Shown piece by piece: positions 52,466 to 63,691 of a stretch of DNA of 64,000 bases (the stretch's first letter is position 1; the number at the start of each line of letters is the position of its first letter). This DNA comes from Pochonia chlamydosporia 170 (Eukaryota; Ascomycota; Sordariomycetes; Hypocreales; Clavicipitaceae), in the NCBI RefSeq assembly GCF_001653235.2, contig NC_035791.1, positions 6,510,001-6,574,000 on the forward strand. The letters are read 5' to 3'. Below the pieces are notes generated by a model. It had not been told where the DNA came from. It ran no database searches and worked only from the letters and a program-made list of their open reading frames with translations. The position numbers and the translations under genes are program-made.

Positions 52466-53502
52466 TAGGTTGAGTCAGGATTCGCTTCCGTTGAAGCTGG
52501 CGGGTTTGTCAACAAAGCAGCGCGTCTCACAGTTACGTACCAACCACCTTGTTATTGGTTTAGGTACAGCCACACTCCACTAATCGCGGAGCACCCCCAA
52601 CGTTTCCTACAAAAGCCAGGTTGATAGTGGCTGTGGTGTGCTAGTAAACGTACTGTAAGACGTTCATTTTCCAACAAGGAACCGGCCGTTTAGACACGCG
52701 ATGGTGTAGCATTGTTGTTCTCCTTGTCAGTTGGGAAGATGTTTCTGTGCAGATGAATAATCCATTTTAGGCTGCAAACTATGAGATTGAACGAAAGAGA
52801 AAACTTCTAAACGATTAGCTGTAGTTAGTTCATCATCGTTTTTAAAAAAGCTAATGTAATGTAACTAATGTAATGTGTATTTTTCGTCCGGCGGCCATGG
52901 CCGCTCAGGTCCCCTAGAACGGGGCACAGGACGTGCTAGGCTAGTGACTAACCTACAAACCATGGGGCCCATCCTAAGACGCGGCTCCATTGCAGCGTAA
53001 ACAAAACACCATCTAGCATAGCATCAGCTCAGAGGCGCTCACAGTCTAACTCTGATACCCGTCAGCGGGATGTGCAGGTGATGTTTCTGGTAGCCTTTAC
53101 GAGCAAGAGATACTCTGTGATGACTTGACTGACATCTACATGTTCATGGCACGAACATTCTGCATAGCTGGAAAATGATTAGCAACAATTCGATATGCAC
53201 GTCTTGCTATCCAGTTAGGTGTTGCTATATACGGGGATAAAAACCCCGAGGTCAAAAAAAAACGACTTTTGGAGATGTATCCAGAGCCTGACTCGTGCTG
53301 TCTATGACGAGAACCCCACAACCCGCAGCTCTTGAAATTATGTTCTAGGTATTCACTGGTTGGAAGTTCTTCAGTCCGTAAGCTTTCTAGCATATCGTAT
53401 TTAGAGAGTACCAGTGTAAATAAGATGGCAATCTTGACATGAGTGTAGCCTTATCCTTCTCTTGTAGCTTCTCAATCTGTATAAATTGGTGGCAACTCCT
53501 TG
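52466..53502. other. Intergenic with LINE tail; no gene supported
   Basis: Contains the LINE 3' fragment listed separately. The minus ORF 53136-53393 has no recognisable motif. Confidence 0.4.
52852..52990 (-). mobile_element. LINE 3' UTR and tail relic (minus strand)
   Basis: Read on the minus strand it ends in TTACATTAGTTACATTACAT, the same repeat tail as the LINE at 9605. Upstream is a GC-rich UTR segment with a CGGCCATGGCCG palindrome. No ORF2 coding remains. The far boundary is approximate. Confidence 0.6.
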
Positions 53503-54855
53503 TCATCTTTCTGCCTCGATCCATACGACAGAACCTCGTTCTGAAGGTTTTACCGTCGCACGGTTCAACTCAGATAGCTCTACAGTTGTCTGAGTCCAAA
53601 TTCCACTCCGCTGGGGTCCTCTCTCCTTTGGTACGGCAGCTTTTTTCGCACCCCCACTCGCATTCCAGCGCATGTTGTGTGGTGGCCAAAAACGCTCCAC
53701 GGGAGGAGGGGATGGATCCACTGGCAGTATACTCTCCGAATTAGTTCTCGCGGTCCTTGTTTGACTTGCCTTTCTAGTAGATTCGTTTGACGCGGAGGTT
53801 ATCTTTGACTCTGACTTTGCCCTACCGAGACAGAGCATGAAGAGCGGCCGTATAGAGGGGAGGCTTCCTGCAACAATGCCTACGCAAGGTTCTATTATAG
53901 ACCACATGGCTACGTCGCTGGTTTTCGTTGGTCAGACTGAAACAAGAATATATTTGAAGTAGATACACGTACACTGTCTGGTATAAAAAGTCCGGTGATA
54001 TGTCCTCATCTCGAATGTAAGGCACTCGAATTATCATCGCGGCGCCGGCCCTAATTAGTCAGTCAAGTGCCATGTAAGCGATAGAACCGAAACGTACAAG
54101 ATGCCGAAACTACCAAGAACTATGATTGCTATTCTCGTCTTATCCAGTCCCATTCCATTGCCAACTTTAACACCTGCTCTGTTTCGTGTCAGCTTCCAAA
54201 TATAAAGGGTGGTGATAAACCAGTCGCTAAGGGCTGCAATTGCGCTGTGACAATAAGCCGCTATAGGGAGGCGATGTGGATCGTGACATGACCCTGACAT
54301 TCCAGATCCATCGAATTGTTTCCAGAAATATGACGGTGGGTTGCATTGTAGTAACGTGATCAAGAAATATATAACTGTAAAAGCATATACAATGCCGAGA
54401 CAAATACATAGTGTTCTCTTTTCCCAGCTGGACAGCTGCAGGCGGAATAAAAGTAGAGCAACTGACGTTCGTATCAACGCGCAAAGGGGGCCATAGATGA
54501 GCTCACATATAAGCCAAGAGCGAAAGGAAATACGCAATTCATCCAAAGTTATGGTTGACATGTGCTTGCCAATCCCGCCTGCGAGAATTCCATCCAGTGC
54601 AAAGTAGCTAAGTGCGATATAGAGCAACTTTCAATGTTAGTTCACAAACCGAAAGACTACAGTGCAAGATTTGCTTACCACCGCCGCACCCATGAACGCA
54701 TCTTCGCGCCAGTGCAGATCTCTGTAACGCAGCCTGTCTCTGTGCATGGTGTAGCACCTGGACATGACTCTGAGTATCGCAATGATACCGACCAGTCCAA
54801 TGCAGATCGATTGAGCTATGAGCAACTTCCGCCCCTGGTCGGTGATAGAACCCAT
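53503..54855 (-). CDS. Rhodopsin-domain (PTH11/SAT4-type) integral membrane protein
   Basis: Exons 54855-54679, 54627-54098, 54050-53973 and 53917-53503 join to 399 residues; the three introns (47-55 bp) keep frame. Membrane segments include SICIGLVGIIAILRVMS, YIALSYFALDGILAGGI, LICELIYGPLCALIRTSVALLLF, TLCICLGIVYAFTVIYFLI, AYCHSAIAALSDWFITTLYIW, TRIAIIVLGSFGIL and DVAMWSIIEPCVGIVAGSLPSIRPLF. The ELIYGP, CNPPSYFW and SIIEPCVGI blocks are typical of PF20684, whose relatives include Pth11-like receptors. The ~130-residue tail is cytosolic-looking, Ser/Thr/Arg-rich. No CFEM domain. A surface-sensing role is family-based inference. Confidence 0.85.
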
Positions 54856-55639
54856 TTCAGAGATATATGCCTCCCACTAGCGCTTCACACCAACCATATA
54901 CCTATTATTGGCACGGTTTGCTGATAATCTACAAGTCAGTTTTAATAGAAATTGTCAAGTATGGAAATCTACTTGAATAAGTTGCGCCTTTAAACTTCGT
55001 TTCAATTTGTGCTTCAGTTGTTCATGGCCCAGACCCGCTTACACTATCGACAGGCATTAGAGGGCGTAAAGTGGCTGCTGGCAAGTGACGTGATTGCCGA
55101 CAAAGCGCTTCGGAACAGCACACAGGACTTCACCACAGTCGTTTGTATCTGGTATGTATGTATGTATACGTTTACTTAGCTGAGCAAGAATCTACCACTT
55201 TGTTATTTTTGCCTACAGAAGGAACTACACTAAATAGAACGCGAACTACAGTATTTGTCGCGAGGTACATAAAACCACAGAACGATGATAGCAGGGGTAG
55301 CCTTGCACTGCGCTATGATGGACGTATCTCCACGATTAAGCCTGCCTGTCTGTAGACATGCGTAGTTCTAAACTGGAAGCGTACCCCCGCTATAACCGTT
55401 CCTTTTAGTAGCAACTTATTGCCGTGGCGTCATATCCTGAAAACAGGCCACATAGAAAACTTCTCATCGAGCGGCCAATCATGGAGAGAAAGGTGAGCCA
55501 TTCTGGACTGGTAGTTTGATTCTCCGTAATAACTTGATGCTGCAGACATACGCAAACATAGCTTGCATCACTCATCAGAGCTCGATTTGGGGGTCAAATT
55601 GTCAATGAGTTCTGTTGAATCCAGATAATTAAGCTGGGT
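54856..55639. other. Intergenic, no gene supported
   Basis: Short ORFs only. It lies between the 5' end of the rhodopsin-domain gene and the 3' end of the syntaxin gene, so it includes the former's promoter. Confidence 0.45.
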
Positions 55640-56341
55640 TTATCTATTACCACCACACTTGCCGTTCATACAAAGTCCAAGTCCAATGCCTCCTGTAATC
55701 GCAATAATGATGATAATGAGAATGAGAAGACACCAGTACTTATTCCTGGGTGCACGTGAGGCGCTATGGACCCCGTCATCCAGCGCCTCGAGGCTCTTTT
55801 CATTATCCTGGACAACCTTCTCGGTGATATTCTCTATTTGTTCCGTCGTCTGTTCTTGCTGCGATACTAGATCCAAGGTCTCTTGATAAAGAGGCAGTAG
55901 CCCTTCAATCGTTTGATCTATGTCCGATAATTCGTTGTGACGTCCGCGGACATTCTTTAGTAGTTTACTGGCAGGGTCGCAATTGGGATCCCAAAGAACT
56001 TGCTGAACCTGCTCAGTCGCTACGCCGGGATTGGCAGATTGGATGCGTTGGGCAAGATCGTCATTGCACTTCTTCCGTTCTACACGTATATACCTCTCTT
56101 TTTCGCTCCTTAGAAGCGTCCTGAGGAGTCGCAACTGGCCCTGTTTCATCTTGATATTGTTAGAGCTTCCTTTGAGATCTTTCTCCAAAGCTCTGATGCC
56201 ATTCTCGATGGAAATTTGGCGTATTTGCCTCTGAGAAGTATTCACATCAAAACTCAGACTTTCGATGCTGCCTTTGAGTTCGGCGACTCGGCGTAGAAAG
56301 TCATGCCATGACAGTGTTGGTAATTTTTCGTCGGTAGCCAT
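55640..56341 (-). CDS. Syntaxin-like Qa-SNARE, tail-anchored
   Basis: 233 residues, single exon. The N-terminal ~120 residues are helical (Habc-like: ELKGSIESLSFDVNTSQRQIRQ, GQLRLLRTLLRSEKERYI). The SNARE motif follows at ~135-195 (RHNELSDIDQTIEGLLPLYQ, LVSQQEQTTEQIENITEKV, zero-layer Gln in QQEQ). Then comes a basic patch (SRAPRNKY) and a single C-terminal span (WCLLILIIIIIAITGGIGLGL). The layout matches Sso1/Psy1-type plasma-membrane syntaxins that pair with SNAP-25-like and VAMP-like proteins. It is divergent from housekeeping Sso1 and may be an accessory copy. Confidence 0.83.
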   Translation of the reverse strand: MATDEKLPTLSWHDFLRRVAELKGSIESLSFDVNTSQRQIRQISIENGIRALEKDLKGSSNNIKMKQGQLRLLRTLLRSEKERYIRVERKKCNDDLAQRIQSANPGVATEQVQQVLWDPNCDPASKLLKNVRGRHNELSDIDQTIEGLLPLYQETLDLVSQQEQTTEQIENITEKVVQDNEKSLEALDDGVHSASRAPRNKYWCLLILIIIIIAITGGIGLGLCMNGKCGGNR

Positions 56342-57093
56342 TATTCAAGATTTTCAGCACGTTATACGGCAATTAAGGGGCAAGAGTCAGGGGCTCGATG
56401 GTAACTGTCATATGACTTGCTTGTGTACCCAAGGAATTTGGCACAAATAAAACACCTTCGTTTGCAAGGGTACCGGTACCGGTACCGGTAGTGTTTTCTT
56501 TCTTAGGGAACTGCTTTATGGTCCCTTTACTGCATAGTATTCCTACGCCAGATACGGCCCTAGTCATGCGGTGTACGGAGTGTCATCAATCTGATTGAAG
56601 AATACCGCTTGCCGGCGAAGTACAAGGTAACAGATATTTTTACCAGCATGGGAACCTAACTCAAATTATGATAGTAGATGTGGTTCTGTGTCAAGGGTTT
56701 TTGCGATGGAATGGCCTCGTAAGCTCAATGCGAACGGGCAGTCTCTTCCGGTTACCCGCACATTTATAAGCAGAAACTTGCCGTGGTCTGTCCACACACC
56801 CACATATTTGTATCGTTGTGGCTACTTTTGGCTACACCGGTCATAGAAGCTCAATTCCAATGTACAAACTCTGCAAGCAGAGTGAAGTAGAACAGTAGTT
56901 ACAACAAGGAGCTTACTAAACAAATGACTCAGTGCTAAAGGTGAAGGCTCAGAGATGTGGTATAGCAACAAGGCCTGGCACGGTGACTTGTCGGATTCCT
57001 ATAGAAGCATGTGAGAAAAATATAACTAGCGATTATGATTAATCAAGCTCTAGTTTTAAGGGCGTTTTTTTTTTTTTTTTTTGGTTTTTTTTT
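56342..57093. other. Intergenic; poly-T and short tandem repeat
   Basis: GGTACC hexamers repeat 3.5 times at ~56469-56490. A ~30-base T-rich run (57065-57093) directly precedes the MULE terminal repeat. No gene. Confidence 0.6.
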
Positions 57094-57172
57094 GGGAATT
57101 GCTACCCGGGCCTGACGTTTTGGCTACACGGGCCTAATTCTTACACAGGCCTGATTTTTATCACTTCTAATT
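57094..57172 (+). repeat. MULE left terminal inverted repeat
   Basis: 79 bp starting GGGAATTGCTACCCGGGCCT. It contains three GGCCT-type motifs spaced ~17-25 bp, possibly transposase-binding sites. Confidence 0.92.
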
Positions 57173-57709
57173 TGCCCATATTTTCTTAACCCACAGGTAC
57201 TTCCTGGCAAAGGCGGTATAAGGAGCTTCCCTAATAGTCCCCAAAATCACCTTTCCGATCGCTGGCATAATTGGTATGCCACTAAGAACCTGGGTGGTAT
57301 TAAGAGTAGGTAGTTACCCATAACAATCTTCTAGTAGTAGTTAGTACCTGCCGTAACAGCAGTAAAAATGGCAGGATAACTATAAGACTAACTAGCTAAA
57401 AGTTCTGTTTTATTGCTTCACAACAATACAATCTGTGTTTTCCTTGTCACTATTAGCTAGTTCCTACTAGCTCCTTATCCTACGAATATTTGCTTGCGTC
57501 TTGCGACCACTATAGCGCATACCTGTTATCTTTCTAGATCTAAGAACTTTAGAAGGTCTACTTCTCTGTTTCTAGGTTAAGGTGTAAATTTGGCTACCCG
57601 TTTGTACGACGGTTTCTTGGGCTGCTCTTTGCACTCTCTTAGCAAGAGTTAACTTATTAAGACTCCCCAGGGGCTAACCTCGCTTCCGCCCGCTTAATTG
57701 ACCAACATA

Positions 57710-58057
57710 TTAGCTACTTGGTGTTATAGCTAAGCTTACTAGAATAGCCTGCGCAGTATTCTTTAGCCTTCCACGTAGTATAGTGGCAACCTTTGGATCA
57801 AGGATTCGTCTGTATGGATCTTTAGATACTGATTCCCGTAGGCGCCAGCGCGGATAAACCTCCCATTTAGTAAAAGGAGATACAGAATCTATCTTTGCAT
57901 AGACTTTGTGATAGCATGGGATCCTAAGCTCGACAGAAACAGTATAGTCGTTATCGTAAGGGCTAATAGAATTGGGAAAGGGGTTTTTGCCCGTCGGCAG
58001 AAACTTGCGTGCAATACAGTATTGCTTGTTAATTAATCTAAGTCTCTTGGATAACAT
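57710..58057 (-). pseudogene. MULE transposase C-terminal fragment
   Basis: 115-codon open stretch: ELRIPCYHKVYAKID, FTKWEVYPRWRLRESV, YRRILDPKVATIL. The PC-x-H (zinc-knuckle-like) and HPRW-type blocks are typical of the end of fungal MULE transposases. The catalytic DDE region upstream is not readable. Confidence 0.5.
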
Positions 58058-59440
58058 AGTTGTTTGTAGTTCACTAAGATAGTTTCCAATAGAGCCTAGA
58101 TATTAACGAGCAGTTAGGACATCATCCTGTCCACATGCATCCTTAAAGGCACGTTCTTAGTCATATATTATATCCTATATTGCCTTAATAAGTTAGTAGA
58201 GGTAGCTCATACCGTTTAAGAGATAGCTTTTGACATTATTGTTGCTTGATTTTGTGCCGGATGTAACTCGGATGCCAAAGTTACAATAGCGACGGATAAA
58301 ACAGCGTGCCTATTAGGCACTAACAGGCAGATAGGTCAAATAGAGGTATTATAGAATCGCCCTTTGATCATCGAATTCTTTACAAAGATCTTTCCAGGCT
58401 TATTTATACGCCTCCTCTGTCTTAGCATAGAGAACCCTTTTCCACATTAAAACAACACCTTAGTAGGTATAAGGAATCGTCTTGCTAGCTAACAAGTCTT
58501 TAATTAGATATTTGTCCGCATCGCTTAGCCCAGACTTTGTCTGAGAGGGATAACCTTTATTTTCACTAGCGCTAGGGCTAGTACTATCCTCACACTAGCC
58601 ACTCCATTTAGTCTTCAACTTAAGCAAGACGTTTAAAAGGATATAATAAATGCAAATCTGCTGCTATACGTTTGGGAACTAATTATTAAGAGCAGCCTTT
58701 ATAGCCTTATTAAAGTCTGTGATGATAATATTAGGTGTCCATATCGAGTGTTTTGTGATAAGTTTGCAAATGCTCTCCGCTAGGAATTAAAATCCTTCTC
58801 TCCTCTCGTTATCTATTAAGCCAAATACAGCATTAAACACTATTCCGAGACAGGTTTGGCTAGTAGCCTAAAATAAAGGAAGCTTAAAGCGATTAGTATT
58901 ATATGTATTGTTAAAGCTAATCACTTCAGGGAAGCGGTTCTACATCTGTAAACAGTAAGGAAAGGTCCAGACCAAACCAAGCAGTCTATCTGGGTTGTTA
59001 TCGGCCTATTTTACTATATACAGGATCTTCTTCTTATCAAATAGTTTAATTAACGCTAATATAGGCGCATAGCTATTAAGCTTCTCTCGATTAATAAGCA
59101 AGCGGGCATTATAGATATCCTTCCGCAGGAGTGTGCAATCGGGGAATTGCTCTTTAACGATAGCAGCTACATTATTAGCTTAAATGCCTGCTTGGCAGCT
59201 TGCTAACTTAATTATTGCCTTAACGGGCGCCGTAAGCCGTTAATGCAAAACATGTGCAGATAGGGTAATACTCTATTTATAGTTATGCTAGCGATATTTT
59301 AGATCCTTATATTATCGAAGAAACCACTTGCCTTCCTCCAACAATTTAGCAGTTATTTTCCAATGACATCCACATTTGCAAGACTTTTGTTTTCTAAGAC
59401 TAGAGCTTTCTAACGGCCGAGGTTGCCCAAAGCGGTCACA

Positions 59441-59632
59441 TTAAAAGGAATATCTAATCACCCGTCCCTTATAAGAATATCGATTCCGTCTTATAATCCC
59501 AAACCCGTTCTCCTTTGCAAAGGCATTTACCATGCTAAATAGAGCTTCGGCCGATGGGGCTAGGCTGACTGGGATTATTAGGTTTGGGATTAGCTCTAGA
59601 GCGAGGGATAGAGACAGTTGACTTGGCAGCAT
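59441..59632 (-). pseudogene. MULE transposase N-terminal (FAR1-like) fragment
   Basis: Reads AEALFSMVNAFAKENGFGI, RRNRYSYKGRVIRYSF, then a stop. This matches the start of FAR1-type DNA-binding domains in fungal MULEs. Orientation and order agree with the fragment at 57710-58057. Confidence 0.6.
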
Positions 59633-60825
59633 ATGGATACTCTTAGGTAGCAGTGATGTTTAAGGTGGTCTTATAGATGAACTGCGTGGTGGTAAGTATA
59701 GCAGAGAAGACTCATATGCATTTGAACTTAAGGGTGACTATCCCTATCTTTCTCTCTAATTCCGTACCCGTTTGTATGATCGAGCGAGATCTATGGTTAA
59801 CCTTTGACCTTTGCTAATAACCTCCCGTACTATACTTAGTGCGGATTGGAACTTGGTTCTTATCCTTAATTAAGACTGCTGTGCTAATAGAGATAATTTA
59901 GGAGATTCAGAGGCAAATAGGTTAAGCTCTAGGCCCGGTATTAGCGCTCTGACTTACTGGCTTTAACTTCCCTCACAGAAAAAGTCATTTTGGAGATAGA
60001 TCTCATAATTAGAGCGAAGCTCCCATAGAGCTAAACGGAGATCTTGTGAGTAATAAGGACATAGGACTCTCGAAAAGGTTTGCGAAAAAGAAGCAAACAG
60101 GTTATTAATAGCGTGGTTATCCCTAACTCTGTATAGCTGACTGATACTTATAGAACTACTTGTTAACTGTAGTCGGCTATTAACTGGTAGGCTATATCTT
60201 GCCTGTTGCTCACAATAGCGCTGTCCTTCTTGGTGCGCTAGGTCACTTAGACTAGCACTTTACTGTCCGCTAAGTTTTACACTAGTAGACTGCTTTAATG
60301 TAGACATAGGTATTTTGATAGCGTTCTCGTTCTTGTACGGCTTAGAGACAAAGTCCAAAGGATAGCGCTTGTTAATATCTAGTTAGGTTCACATGTACGG
60401 AAAGCATAATTGTATTAAGTAAGAGACATTAAAGAGCACACGGAGAAAGCGGAATAAATTGGCTACTTATCCTGTGGGCAGCTTTGCTGCTTGGTAAGGC
60501 TATAACAATAAAGCATATCTAATACTATTTTAAGACAAGGAATAGTTAATCACACAATGCCGCGACGCGCTATTATAAGGTTAAAAAGCAAAATAAAAAT
60601 AGACAAAGCATTTGCCTCACTTGATTTATGCTTCTTAGATAGCTCTTAATTAATACAGTTGTAGTCTTTAGCATAATAAAACTTAATCCAATGCAATCTT
60701 GCGACTGTCCGTCAGAATTATCTGTCAGCTTGTAGGGAGACGCTCTGCTGGTGAGAGCAGTTAAGGTAGGTACTTTGGGTGGAGGCGGCAGAATCCTTGG
60801 TGCGTTAACATGAAACAGTGCGGCC

Positions 60826-60904
60826 AATTAGAAGTGATAAAAATCAGGCCCGTGTAAGAATCAGGCCCGTGTAGCCAAAACGTCAGGCCCGGGTAGCAAT
60901 TCCC
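60826..60904 (-). repeat. MULE right terminal inverted repeat
   Basis: Reverse complement of the left TIR with two base differences. The outer edge is GGGAATTGCT on the minus strand. Confidence 0.92.
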
Positions 60905-61174
60905 ATTCTAATACAGTTGACCTGTGGTGGTTCAAGGCAACTCTCCGTGCCTCTAACAAATTACGTACCGAAGGACAGTCGCCTTCATTTAACCTCTCCG
61001 GGCTTTGGTTGCTCAAATCCGTACGAGTACTCAACCATAGATGGCGGATATGGCTTGCATTCACCTGCTACGGGGGTAGCTGAGAGGAAGCAGATAACAA
61101 GGTTGGAGAAATACGTAATGATAGTTTAACCTTGTTCAGATTATTGAAAGTATAAACTTATTTAGATTGTAGGA

Positions 61175-61980
61175 AGTCATTGAATAGAAGATCTCGCCAC
61201 CTCTTAATCGTCTAGCTTTGTCTGTACGCGGTTGGAAAGGAGCTTCCAGGACTCAATAGATAGCTAGAGCAGCCGCAATTCTCCGAGAGCCGAGCGAAAC
61301 GCCTCCTAATCGTCGCCGCGCTACCGCTGGACAACCTTCAAGAATACAGTTTTATCGAATCGCCTATATACGTTCCTGCCCTTGATCTCTACGCCCTGTA
61401 TGTCTTTATCGTAATAGAGCGGCTTCAGTAGCACAGGGTGAAGTTGAAAGAAATCGCCAATCAGAAGGATATTTAGACCACCAAAGAAGTCCTCATTCCT
61501 ATTCTGGAATACGTCGCGGAGACGGTCATCGATCCATGATAGCTGACGCAGCCCCAGCATGCTCCTCTCATTGATGATCAGGTACTTGATATCCTTAAGC
61601 TTCTTCTGGAGCTGGGCATTATCAATGGCCGAGAGGGGCATGAAGGCCTTATTAATTGGGAGGTGCAACAGAGAGTGCAAGGTAGTGCCCGGTATTTGGT
61701 TTCCCGCGACGCCAGTGGGCGCGGCACGCCAAACAGGTGTCCCTCTCCTACCTGCCGCGGCTTGGAGGTGCGCGGAGAGCAGATTAATGAGGTATGACTT
61801 GCCAGTACCACCCGCACCATCTACATGGAGCAACAACTGAGAAGGTTCCTGATTCAGAAAGTGGTTCATCGCCGTATCATACACTAGGCGCTGGTCTCGA
61901 TTTAGGGAAATCGCGAGCTTCCAAGAGTTCCAACGAAGTGGCAGGATACGGCGCTGCGTCGTTCCTGGCAGTGCTTGCAT
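61175..61980 (-). pseudogene. Second Helitron-type Pif1 helicase relic with nonsense mutations
   Basis: The open part (61321-61980) shows SLNRDQRLVYDTAMNHFL, Walker A VDGAGGTGKSYLINLL, WRAAPTGVAGNQIPGTTLHSL, Walker B IINERSMLG (the usual DE is NE) and LIGDFFQLHPV. Beyond the first stop the same frame still reads as protein (EAFRSALGELRLL, LSIESWKLLSNRVQTKLDD) broken by TAG, TAG, TAG and TAA. Several of these are one C-to-T change from CAG/CAA. It differs clearly from the helicase at 25902-28299 (GAGGTGKS versus GEGGTGKS). Inactive. Confidence 0.78.
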
Positions 61981-63265
61981 CGTAATGGGATTTGGTATTC
62001 AGAAAGTAGGAGTTCTACCTAACGGACAGCTGGTAATACATGTACTTCTAATACCGCATTGAGATGTGTTCAAAACTCATGTCATATCCAATTGTCTGTG
62101 TTAAGTTTTCGTCATTCCTTTATACATCTAGTTCCCTCACATGGTAACTAATGCGTGGTATTGGCGGCGGTTTACTTTGGGATTAGTGGCACTCCCAGGT
62201 GGGGCTATAGTGCCGCTAACACACATAGTTCTTGTAAGGCTCCAGGACTGGTTCCGAGTACTCATCATTAGTACAGTACTTGGCATCCTCTTGATCAGAT
62301 TGTCTATTAGATCTATGTTGCTTCTAAATTGACAAAGAATTTCTTTCAGCGACGCAATATCTCTTTTGCCATCTGGTGGCTTGGCCCTGCGGGAAAGCAT
62401 GTAGCAGCCTGCGGTCGAGAAGGTGCTTGGCCTACAGCGGCTCATCAATATGAACGGTGGCTCTGGATTGCTGGTCTGCCCATGTCCGCCGTCATCTGAA
62501 ATCCTTTATGCGTGCCCTTCCTGACAAGGTGATAGTTATTACGCAGCTTACGCATGTCTATGGGCACGTTAGAACCTGCCAATGAACTTTTGCGTGGTCC
62601 GGAGCTGGAGCCGCTCCAGTAATGTGTTAGAAGGCTACCGCGAGGACTGGAGATCTGCAGCCGGCTGCTTAAAGCAAGTGCATCGTACCACCCTTGGTCC
62701 AAGGGGTTGCGGGAAGTTCCGAACCATCGCTGTCATGGTCGACAGGCCTAGTCATGAGGCGTACCAGGGCCAAATTCTGACCAACTCTACAGAGCCGTTT
62801 CCCTTACAACAGAAGCTCCCCGTCCCGCTGCTTAACAGCTGAATCATGCCCCGAGACTGAATTGGCACTGCTACCCAGGTAAAACCGGACGTCGTCGTAC
62901 CCGAGCAGCAGCGTCCTTACGCCCCTCGAAAGCGTCTGCTCCTTAGTATCTATCTCGGTTTGGTCAAACTAGATTCCCCCCAGTGCAGTGGATTTAAACG
63001 CCTCGCCGTTGCCTAAGCCCGCCCCTGCCTAGCTTGCCTTGCGGCCCATGACTCAGGCCAGTGGCTCTTAAATTCGCTTTCCAGGATCAAGAAGGAAGAC
63101 GGCTGGTACGGTAACATTTAAGAGCTTTATCACTTTAGCTATTGTGATATTACATTTGTCTGAAAAAAATGTGATATATATTCACGGTAATATATTTCAC
63201 TTTGCCACTTTCGACGGCTTGACCAAAAGCTGACACCAAGCCCACAACTGCCCTCTACTTAACCC
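61981..63265. other. Intergenic / possible 5' Helitron debris
   Basis: Minus ORFs 62137-62448 and 62445-62702 are contiguous and mildly coding-looking (NNYHLVRKGTHKGFQMTADM) and may be upstream pieces of the Helitron relic, but I cannot assign them. An AT-rich imperfect palindrome lies at ~63172-63201. Confidence 0.35.
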
Positions 63266-63691
63266 ATGACCCACCGAACCTACATCACACCTCGAGCGGG
63301 AATGGACAACACCGCTTCAGCGGCCGTAGATAGGAAACTGAACATTGTCGAGCCGCTCTTTATCCTCGGGCACATATCCCAGGCCCTAACCCAACACATT
63401 ATCACCTACGTGGGCATTGCCTCCTTTGTTGCTATCGCATTAGCCAAATGCGCGACCGCCGGGTTCTTGCTAAAGACGCTCCACTCGGCGGATCGGTCAT
63501 TACAACGGCTAGCCGCGATGGAGAGCGGCAACCTATACCGCTACCTCATGCGTAGTACCGAGTTCCGACTCATCACGCTGGCGCTCGTCGGCATCGAGCG
63601 CGCCACAGATACCAATTTGGGCACCGACCATAGTCTCACGACCTATCGCAATATTGTTGCTGTGCAAGGTGTACTCACAGTCTGGGGGTAA
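63266..63691 (+). CDS. Small membrane protein, possibly 3' truncated
   Basis: 141 residues with a strong hydrophobic segment (YVGIASFVAIALAKCATAGFLL) and a second weaker one (TEFRLITLALVGIE), and a Leu-rich helix between (LHSADRSLQRLAAME). The N-terminus has no signal peptide. The ending VQGVLTVWG may run into an intron (GGGTAAGG), so more exons could follow towards or beyond the window edge. Family not recognised. Confidence 0.42.
   Translation: MTHRTYITPRAGMDNTASAAVDRKLNIVEPLFILGHISQALTQHIITYVGIASFVAIALAKCATAGFLLKTLHSADRSLQRLAAMESGNLYRYLMRSTEFRLITLALVGIERATDTNLGTDHSLTTYRNIVAVQGVLTVWG

Larger units (their letters stand above)
57094..60904 (-). mobile_element. Degenerate Mutator-like DNA transposon (MULE), 3.8 kb
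   Basis: Bounded by 79-bp terminal inverted repeats that differ at two bases. The interior is AT-rich and stop-riddled (TAG/TAA common). Traces on the minus strand are a FAR1-like DNA-binding start and a transposase end (listed separately). The nearly identical TIRs against a ruined interior suggest point-mutational attack such as RIP, or a non-autonomous copy. No clear target-site duplication; the left flank is poly-T. Confidence 0.85.

Noticed and set aside
52041..52583. 180-residue plus ORF rich in Ser/Arg
   Set aside because: Arises from the other strand of the 21-bp repeat; no start context or motif.
63172..63201. AT-rich palindrome as replication origin
   Set aside because: Arms are imperfect and no origin consensus or context supports it.
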